Assembly: GCA_024404415.1 (NCBI GenBank)
Contig: JAKSPX010000047.1
Coordinates: 1 to 8,651 of the forward strand
DNA from: Clostridia bacterium
GTDB taxonomy: Bacteria; Bacillota; Clostridia; Oscillospirales; QAMX01
Reading direction: 5' to 3'
DNA: 8,651 bases
Below are positions 4,375 to 8,651 of the stretch, piece by piece (within the stretch, counting starts at the first letter, position 1; the number at the start of each line of letters is the position of its first letter). Position numbers and translations under genes: made by a program. The notes under the pieces are model-generated. The model did not search any database. It saw only the letters and a program-made list of their open reading frames with translations, and had not been told where the DNA came from.

Positions 4375-6144
4375 TCAATCCTTTGCGATCTGTATGGTGA
4401 TCATATTCATATTATAGACGTAGTTGTAGTCGATCTTGCGCGCGAGCTTCTGCGCCAGTTTCACGCCGAAGCCGCCTACGGGGTCTTTGGAGCGGTCCTC
4501 GGCGAGGGGATCAAACGGGGCGGAGGCCATGCGGAGGAGGATGAGGAGCTCCTTTTCAAGGGCGAGCACCTTGCAGTCCATGGGGAGCGGCATCTCGGAA
4601 GCCGAGGCGGTGCGCATCGCCGTGGCCAGCTCGTCGGTGCAGAGCGAGGCGTAATAGGCGACGCGGGAGGAGGCTCCCTCGCGGAGGAGGAAGTGGTGGA
4701 TGTTTTCGGAGAGGCGGCTGACGTCATCGCCCGAATTCCCGACCGTGACGTCTAAAGAGACGGACCTTTCGTCTTTCAGCCCGGGGAAGAGCAGCTCGTC
4801 GGCCGTGACGCGGATACTCCGCGTGCGGAGGATACGGAAAAGGTAGCAAAGCACGAGCGACACCACGCCGAAGAGGGCGAGGGAAGCCCACACGCCGCCG
4901 TAGCCGTAACGCGGGAGTAAAAAGAGGAGCATGAGGGGGTAAACGACCGAGTCGGGGAGAATGGACGCGGAAAGCGAACGGATGAAGTGGCCGATGTTGT
5001 CCAAGTAAGCCGTGTAGAGGTAGACCACGGTGAATAACGGCGCGGGAAGCAGCGAGAAGAGCGACCCGTGGGCGATGATCTGCACAAGCTCGGTGGGGAA
5101 GAGGAGGAGCAGAAGCGGAAGGAGGAGCGTGAGCACACCCATCCACAAAAGCGTGTAGAGCATTCCGTGGCCTGCGGCGACCGAGAAGGCGCGCCGGACG
5201 CCGCCCTTATCGTGGGTGACGCTGAACATCACGAGCATCGGGATGGCGGCGAGCTCCATGCCTTCGGCGGCGACGTGGGAGAGCGTCCAGACGTTGAAGA
5301 CCACCGTGTAGCAGGTGAGGCCGGTTTCGCCCAGGACCGAGGCGGTGATGAGGTTATTGATGGCACCCGCGACGATACCGTCGATGAACATATTGGCGCC
5401 GGAGGTGATGCCGCTGGAGAAGGTGTCCCAGAAGCGCGACCACTTGAGACCCTCAAGGCGCATTTTCTGCCCGAGGGGGAGCTTGTGATGATGGATGGAG
5501 AACTGGCAGAAGGCCAGCGAGAGATAAGCCGAGATCATGGTGCCGTAGCCCAGCGCGCGCACACCGAGGGAGGGCAGGAAAGCCGCAAGCAGCGCCGAAG
5601 AGGCGATGTTGGAGAGGATGCCGATGAAATTGGCGATGATGGCGTCCTTCTGATGGCCGTAGACGCCCAGAATGAGGATCATGAGGTGCGCGGCGGCGGA
5701 GAGCGGCGGGGCGAGGACCGAGGAACGGAGGTAAGCCGCCGCCTCCGTGCGGAGGGAGGCTTCCAGCGCGCCGGAAAGCGTTACCACGCCCTCGGCGAAG
5801 AAAAAGGCGATGAGGGTGGAGAGTAGGCCGATGACGGCGATGTAAAAGAGGCCGACGGTGAAGACCTCGCCCGATTTGCGCCTTTGGCCGCGCCCGAGGG
5901 CGGCGGTGTAGGCGGCGGTGGTGCCCGCGACGAAGATGATGAGCAGAGCGTCGGTGACGGTGAGGTACACCGTGGAGACGCCGACGGCCGCGACGTGGCG
6001 GGAGGAGAAGAGCGCGGCGGCGAGGATGCTATCCACCAGCGAATTGACGTGGAAGCTCAGAGCCAGAAGAAAGCAGGGCAAAAAGGCCCTGCGGATGGGC
6101 TTTTCGCACAGGCGGTTGTTCTCTTCGCGGATGGGGGCTTCCAT
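4375..6144 (-). CDS. MATE-like transporter with a C-terminal degenerate GHKL (RsbW-like) domain
   Basis: A 589-residue protein. Residues ~18-440 are hydrophobic with about twelve predicted membrane helices in two halves, resembling MATE/polysaccharide-flippase (MOP superfamily) exporters. Residues ~463-589 form a cytoplasmic domain aligning by eye with the RsbW/SpoIIAB-type GHKL domain fused to the neighbouring phosphatase. CTDELATAM (502-510) is at the N-box, RMASAPFDPL (538-547) at the G1 box and VGGFG (556-560) at the G2 box. The N-box Asn is Ala509, and the G1 Asp-x-Gly is Met-Ala-Ser (539-541), so nucleotide binding or kinase activity is doubtful while the fold appears kept. Ordinary MATE proteins are about 450 residues and lack this tail. 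The ATG at 6144 is the only start in frame after a TAA 18 bases upstream; AAGGAG lies about 14 bases away, longer than optimal. I infer that a STAS protein docks on the tail and gates transport. The cargo is unknown. Confidence 0.88.
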   Translation of the reverse strand: MEAPIREENNRLCEKPIRRAFLPCFLLALSFHVNSLVDSILAAALFSSRHVAAVGVSTVYLTVTDALLIIFVAGTTAAYTAALGRGQRRKSGEVFTVGLFYIAVIGLLSTLIAFFFAEGVVTLSGALEASLRTEAAAYLRSSVLAPPLSAAAHLMILILGVYGHQKDAIIANFIGILSNIASSALLAAFLPSLGVRALGYGTMISAYLSLAFCQFSIHHHKLPLGQKMRLEGLKWSRFWDTFSSGITSGANMFIDGIVAGAINNLITASVLGETGLTCYTVVFNVWTLSHVAAEGMELAAIPMLVMFSVTHDKGGVRRAFSVAAGHGMLYTLLWMGVLTLLLPLLLLLFPTELVQIIAHGSLFSLLPAPLFTVVYLYTAYLDNIGHFIRSLSASILPDSVVYPLMLLFLLPRYGYGGVWASLALFGVVSLVLCYLFRILRTRSIRVTADELLFPGLKDERSVSLDVTVGNSGDDVSRLSENIHHFLLREGASSRVAYYASLCTDELATAMRTASASEMPLPMDCKVLALEKELLILLRMASAPFDPLAEDRSKDPVGGFGVKLAQKLARKIDYNYVYNMNMITIQIAKD

Positions 6145-6162
6145 GGAAGGGCGGTCGTCTCC

Positions 6163-8202
6163 TTATCTGAAGTTTTTGTGCATGGTAAAGACGTTCTGGC
6201 CGTTTTCGTAGACGTAGGTCACCTCGTCCATGGTCTTCTTCACCATGAAGATGCCGAGGCCGCCGATCTTGCGCTCCTCAGCCGAAAGGGTGATGTCGGG
6301 ATCCGCCCGCTTGAGGGGGTCGAAGGGCATCCCGCGGTCGGTGAAGCGCAGGGTGACGCCCTCCGGGTCGGCCAGAATGCCGAGCTGCATGAGGCCGGGC
6401 GCGCCGGAATAGGCGTAATGAGCGATGTTGACGAAGGTCTCCTCCACCGCGACGCTGATCTGCATGACCAGCTTCATGGGGCATTCGGCCTTGTCCAGTT
6501 CCTCTTCCACAAAAGCGAGAACGTCCTGAAGTGAGGCATCCGTCGCGGGGAATTCTTTTACAGTCATTCCGTTTCCTCCTTTTGCGTGTTTATAATTGAG
6601 AAGCAGCATGGTGATGTCGTCGAACTGTTCCGCGCCGTCAGTGAACTCGTCGATGTTCCGGCGCAGAGCGGGAAGCACCTCCTCCACCACGTCGGTGGGG
6701 TGGGTGTTGAGAAATTCCAGCAGGCGTTCCTCGCCGTAAAGCTCGGTCTTGCCACGGGTGGCTTCGGTGACGCCGTCGGTGTATAAAAAGAGGCGGTCGC
6801 CGGGGGAGAGCGTGAGGTGATTTTCGCGGTAGCGCACGCCGTCCATGCCCGCCAGAACAAAGCCCGGGCGGGAGCGGAGGTAGCGGAAAGCGCCGTCGCC
6901 CTCGCGGATGCAGGGCGGGTTGTGCCCGGCGTTGACGTAGGTCAATTCTCCCGATTCGAGGTCGAGCACGCCCATCCACGCCGTGACGAAGAGGCTGGTT
7001 TCATTCTCCTCGGCCAGCATGTGGTTGACCTTGGTGAAGACCTCGGCGGGCGTGAGCCCGGCCTGCGCCTGATTCTTGATGAGCGTCTTGGTGATGACCA
7101 TGAAGAGCGCCGCGGGCACGCCCTTACCGGAGACGTCGGCCACCACGACCGCCAGCCGGTGATCGTCCAGCATGAAGAAGTCGTAGAAGTCGCCGCCGAC
7201 CTCCTTCGCGGGGTGCATGGTGGCGAAGATGGAAAATTCGTCGTGGTCGGGGAAGGGCGGGAAGACGGTGGGCAGCATGTGCGCCTGAATGTCGGTGGCA
7301 AGCGAGAGCTCCGCGCCGATGCGCTCCTTTTCCCGGAGCGAGGCGGTCATCTCGTTGATGCACACCGCCATGTCGTCCATTTCATCCCGTGTGCCGAATT
7401 CCAGAGGCTCCTCCGGGAAGACCCCGGTGCCGATGCGCTCGAGGTACCCCTTGGCCTTGTTCATGGAGCGGAGCCAGCGGTAAATGATGATGAGGATGCC
7501 CGCCGTGGCGAGGATGAGCAGCACGAAGACCGCGTCGAAAATGCGGACGTAGACCCGCACGCCGGCGCGCTTGAGCTCCTCCACGCTGTGGCCGACCGCC
7601 ACGACGCCGATGACGTTGCCGTCCGGCCCGATGAGCTTTTTGTAGAGGCAGTAGATGTTCCGGCCCTCGACGTCGGCGAAGCCCTGGTAGGTGTGGTGGG
7701 TGGCGAGGTGATCCGAGACCTTCTTATCCATGTAGGTGCCGACGATGAGGTTGCCGTCCGCGTCCCGGGTGGAGCCCGCCGCGCGGACAAAGTCGGTCAC
7801 GGGCGAGGAGCGGGCGTCGACCTCTTCCAGGATCTCGTCCGAAACGAGGTAACGGGCGATGAAGGTGTAATAATAGGTGCCGGTCTTGTCCTCTAACTGC
7901 TCGAATTTCTTGGTCGAGGCGCCTCTGGTCGAACCGTCGCCGATGCGGAGGCCGCCTTTATAGAGGGCGTTGTTTTTGACGTGCCAGTAGCCGTCCGAGA
8001 GATAGTCCTCCAGGTACTGGATGTCGGTGGCCTCCTTGGAGGCCATCATTTCGGTGATCAGCTCGTCGATGGTGGAGGAGGCGATGGAGCTGATGGCCGC
8101 GAGCAGACAGCTTCCGGCGATCAGAAAGGCCAGCGCGATCTTGGAGCTGACCGACCGCAGCGTGAAAAAGCGCTTGAGGCGGTACTTGGTTTGCGCATCC
8201 AT
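6163..8202 (-). CDS. Membrane sensor PP2C (RsbU/SpoIIE-type) phosphatase fused to an RsbW-like GHKL kinase
   Basis: A 679-residue protein. A short basic N-terminus precedes TM1 (~21-43). An extracytoplasmic ~170-residue region follows, resembling a single Cache sensor (the IYCLYKKLIGPDGNVIGVV region, 183-201). Then come TM2 (~219-242), a HAMP-like linker (~243-295) and a PP2C/SpoIIE phosphatase domain (~300-537). Metal-ligand candidates are Asp338 and Asp341 (GGDFYD), Asp356 (ADVSGKG), Asp476 (YTDG) and Asp528/529 (FDDIT). Residues ~546-679 are a GHKL domain with an intact N-box (EETFVN, Glu588 and Asn592), G1 box (Asp622-Arg-Gly624) and G2 box (GGLG 647-650), as in RsbW/SpoIIAB. The phosphatase and its opposing kinase are thus on one chain. 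AAGGAG lies eight bases before the ATG. An in-frame internal start at Met546 has a near-perfect ribosome binding site (listed separately). The expected substrates are the two STAS proteins of the cluster. Confidence 0.92.
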   Translation of the reverse strand: MDAQTKYRLKRFFTLRSVSSKIALAFLIAGSCLLAAISSIASSTIDELITEMMASKEATDIQYLEDYLSDGYWHVKNNALYKGGLRIGDGSTRGASTKKFEQLEDKTGTYYYTFIARYLVSDEILEEVDARSSPVTDFVRAAGSTRDADGNLIVGTYMDKKVSDHLATHHTYQGFADVEGRNIYCLYKKLIGPDGNVIGVVAVGHSVEELKRAGVRVYVRIFDAVFVLLILATAGILIIIYRWLRSMNKAKGYLERIGTGVFPEEPLEFGTRDEMDDMAVCINEMTASLREKERIGAELSLATDIQAHMLPTVFPPFPDHDEFSIFATMHPAKEVGGDFYDFFMLDDHRLAVVVADVSGKGVPAALFMVITKTLIKNQAQAGLTPAEVFTKVNHMLAEENETSLFVTAWMGVLDLESGELTYVNAGHNPPCIREGDGAFRYLRSRPGFVLAGMDGVRYRENHLTLSPGDRLFLYTDGVTEATRGKTELYGEERLLEFLNTHPTDVVEEVLPALRRNIDEFTDGAEQFDDITMLLLNYKHAKGGNGMTVKEFPATDASLQDVLAFVEEELDKAECPMKLVMQISVAVEETFVNIAHYAYSGAPGLMQLGILADPEGVTLRFTDRGMPFDPLKRADPDITLSAEERKIGGLGIFMVKKTMDEVTYVYENGQNVFTMHKNFR
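6565..6583 (-). promoter_or_regulatory. Internal ribosome binding site and in-frame ATG before the kinase domain
   Basis: Inside the phosphatase-kinase gene, AAAAGGAGG (6583-6575) stands seven bases before an in-frame ATG (6567-6565, Met546). The site is encoded as Lys-Gly-Gly in the linker between the two domains. Initiation here would give a separate 134-residue RsbW-like kinase (6567 to 6163). It looks like the translation start of a once-separate gene kept after fusion; whether it is used is unknown. Confidence 0.6.
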
Positions 8203-8250
8203 GGCGGGTGCTCCTTCTGTCCGACCAGGCGGACGTTTCTACTATCAAAG

Positions 8251-8275
8251 ATGAGCCGGGTAGACCCCGGCTCAT
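8251..8275 (-). other. Perfect hairpin between the STAS and phosphatase genes
   Basis: ATGAGCCGGG (8251-8260) and CCCGGCTCAT (8266-8275) form a 10-bp stem around a 5-base loop, in the 91-base gap after the STAS stop. On the transcribed strand no U-run follows (CTTTGATAG), so it is not a standard terminator. It could stabilise or bound a STAS-only transcript, giving more STAS than membrane phosphatase. Confidence 0.6.
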
Positions 8276-8293
8276 GAAGGGATGACGGAATAT

Positions 8294-8590
8294 TCAGCGG
8301 ATGGTGAGGATATCCGAGAAGCCGGTGATCTCAAAGACCTCGCGGATGTCGTCGCAGACGTTGGTGATGATCATTTCGCCCTGCTTGTTCATGATCTTCT
8401 GGGCGGAGAGCAGCACGCGAAGTCCCGCCGAGGAGATGTAATCCAGCTTTTCAAAGTCGAGGGTCAGAAGCGTGACGCCCTCGAGGGACGCCTTGAGCTC
8501 GTTTTCGAGCATCGGAGCGGTGGTGGTATCCAGACGGCCTTCCAGCGCGAGGAGGAGGGCGGCTTCGTTCTGAGTCTTGTTGCTGGTCAT
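8294..8590 (-). CDS. Free STAS-domain protein (anti-sigma-factor-antagonist-like)
   Basis: A 98-residue single STAS domain of the SpoIIAA/RsbV type and usual length. GRLDTTTAP (18-26) and DYISSAGLRVLL (50-61) are the conserved strand and phosphorylation-loop regions. Ser53/Ser54 mark the expected phosphorylation site. The Asp usually found just before the serines (DSSG/DSTG) is Ile here, a common variant in this subgroup. VFEITGF (85-91) is the typical C-terminal helix. AAAGGAG lies nine bases before the ATG. As first gene of the cluster it is probably the most abundant product and the central switch phosphorylated by the GHKL kinase and dephosphorylated by the PP2C domain of the next gene. 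No cognate sigma factor is encoded in the window, so its binding target is open; the GHKL-like tail of the MATE protein is one candidate. Confidence 0.92.
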   Translation of the reverse strand: MTSNKTQNEAALLLALEGRLDTTTAPMLENELKASLEGVTLLTLDFEKLDYISSAGLRVLLSAQKIMNKQGEMIITNVCDDIREVFEITGFSDILTIR

Positions 8591-8651
8591 AAATCTTGGC
8601 TCCTTTATATCGTATTCGTATTTTTCGGACGCTTTATGGGGGAGATCGTCC

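Larger units (their letters stand above)
2622..8590 (-). other. Predicted five-gene operon: partner-switching-like signalling module
   Basis: Five minus-strand genes follow each other with gaps of 91, 18 and 5 bases and then a 4-base ATGA overlap. No internal promoter or U-tailed terminator is apparent between them. Order of transcription: STAS, Cache-like/HAMP/PP2C/GHKL sensor, MATE-GHKL, HD hydrolase, STAS-kinase. Two STAS domains and two GHKL-type domains occur in the same unit, the partners that normally bind each other in SpoIIAA/SpoIIAB and RsbV/RsbW switches. The promoter probably lies beyond the right edge. Confidence 0.75.

Noticed and set aside
4376..4378. TTG as start of the HD hydrolase
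   Set aside because: It directly abuts the AAAGGA site with no spacing. ATG 4369-4367 is correctly placed.
5068..5826. Plus-strand open frame of 252 codons opposite the MATE gene
   Set aside because: Long antisense frames are expected in GC-rich coding DNA. The product is a charged G/E/D-rich sequence with no domain, while the minus-strand frame encodes clear membrane helices.
6817..7896. Plus-strand open frame of 359 codons opposite the PP2C gene
   Set aside because: The opposite strand encodes intact PP2C motifs. This frame is a V/D/E/H-rich antisense artefact.
8251..8275. Intrinsic terminator after the first STAS gene
   Set aside because: The transcribed strand continues with CTTTGATAG rather than a U-run.
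8604..8609. TATAAA on the minus strand as -10 box for the five-gene cluster
   Set aside because: It overlaps the ribosome binding site of the first STAS gene, so transcription would start too close to the ATG, and no -35 is visible at the right distance.

Overview
The window looks like chromosomal DNA from a GC-rich member of the class Clostridia, probably an Oscillospiraceae-type gut bacterium. This is inferred from four things: strong AGGAGG-type ribosome binding sites, consensus sigma-A promoters, short hairpin repeats of the kind scattered through such genomes, and gene families (STAS, SpoIIE/RsbU-like PP2C, condensation-like acyltransferase) common in that group. No taxonomic marker gene is present, so the assignment is tentative.

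Layout, left to right. Positions 1-563 hold the 5' part of an AT-rich, unrecognised gene on the minus strand, with its own extended -10 promoter. It diverges from a second near-consensus promoter (661-689) that precedes a structured leader, an array of four short hairpins and a stand-alone condensation-domain-like acyltransferase gene (879-2138). The convergent intergenic region (2139-2621) is not empty. It carries six GTAG-footed hairpins in strictly alternating orientation, forming three inverted pairs like the REP/BIME elements of proteobacteria, and then a rho-independent terminator.

Positions 8590 down to 2622 form one tight minus-strand gene cluster of five genes, in transcription order: (1) a free STAS protein; (2) a membrane sensor with a Cache-like domain, HAMP, PP2C phosphatase and a C-terminal RsbW-like GHKL kinase domain; (3) a MATE-type transporter with a C-terminal GHKL-like domain that has lost the key ATP-site residues; (4) a small HD hydrolase of the MESH1/small alarmone hydrolase type; (5) a STAS domain fused to an aminoglycoside/choline-kinase-like phosphotransferase. 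Genes 4 and 5 overlap by ATGA, and genes 3 and 4 are five bases apart.

Together these five genes resemble a partner-switching module (phosphatase, kinase and two STAS substrates) with no sigma factor in sight. The STAS and GHKL partner modules are instead built into a transporter and a small-molecule kinase. My inference is that an extracellular signal read by the Cache-like domain sets the phosphorylation state of the STAS proteins. These would then act on the transporter and the kinase by docking, with the HD hydrolase linking the module to nucleotide alarmones. This is the most likely undescribed system in the window. Its wiring is inferred from domain content only.
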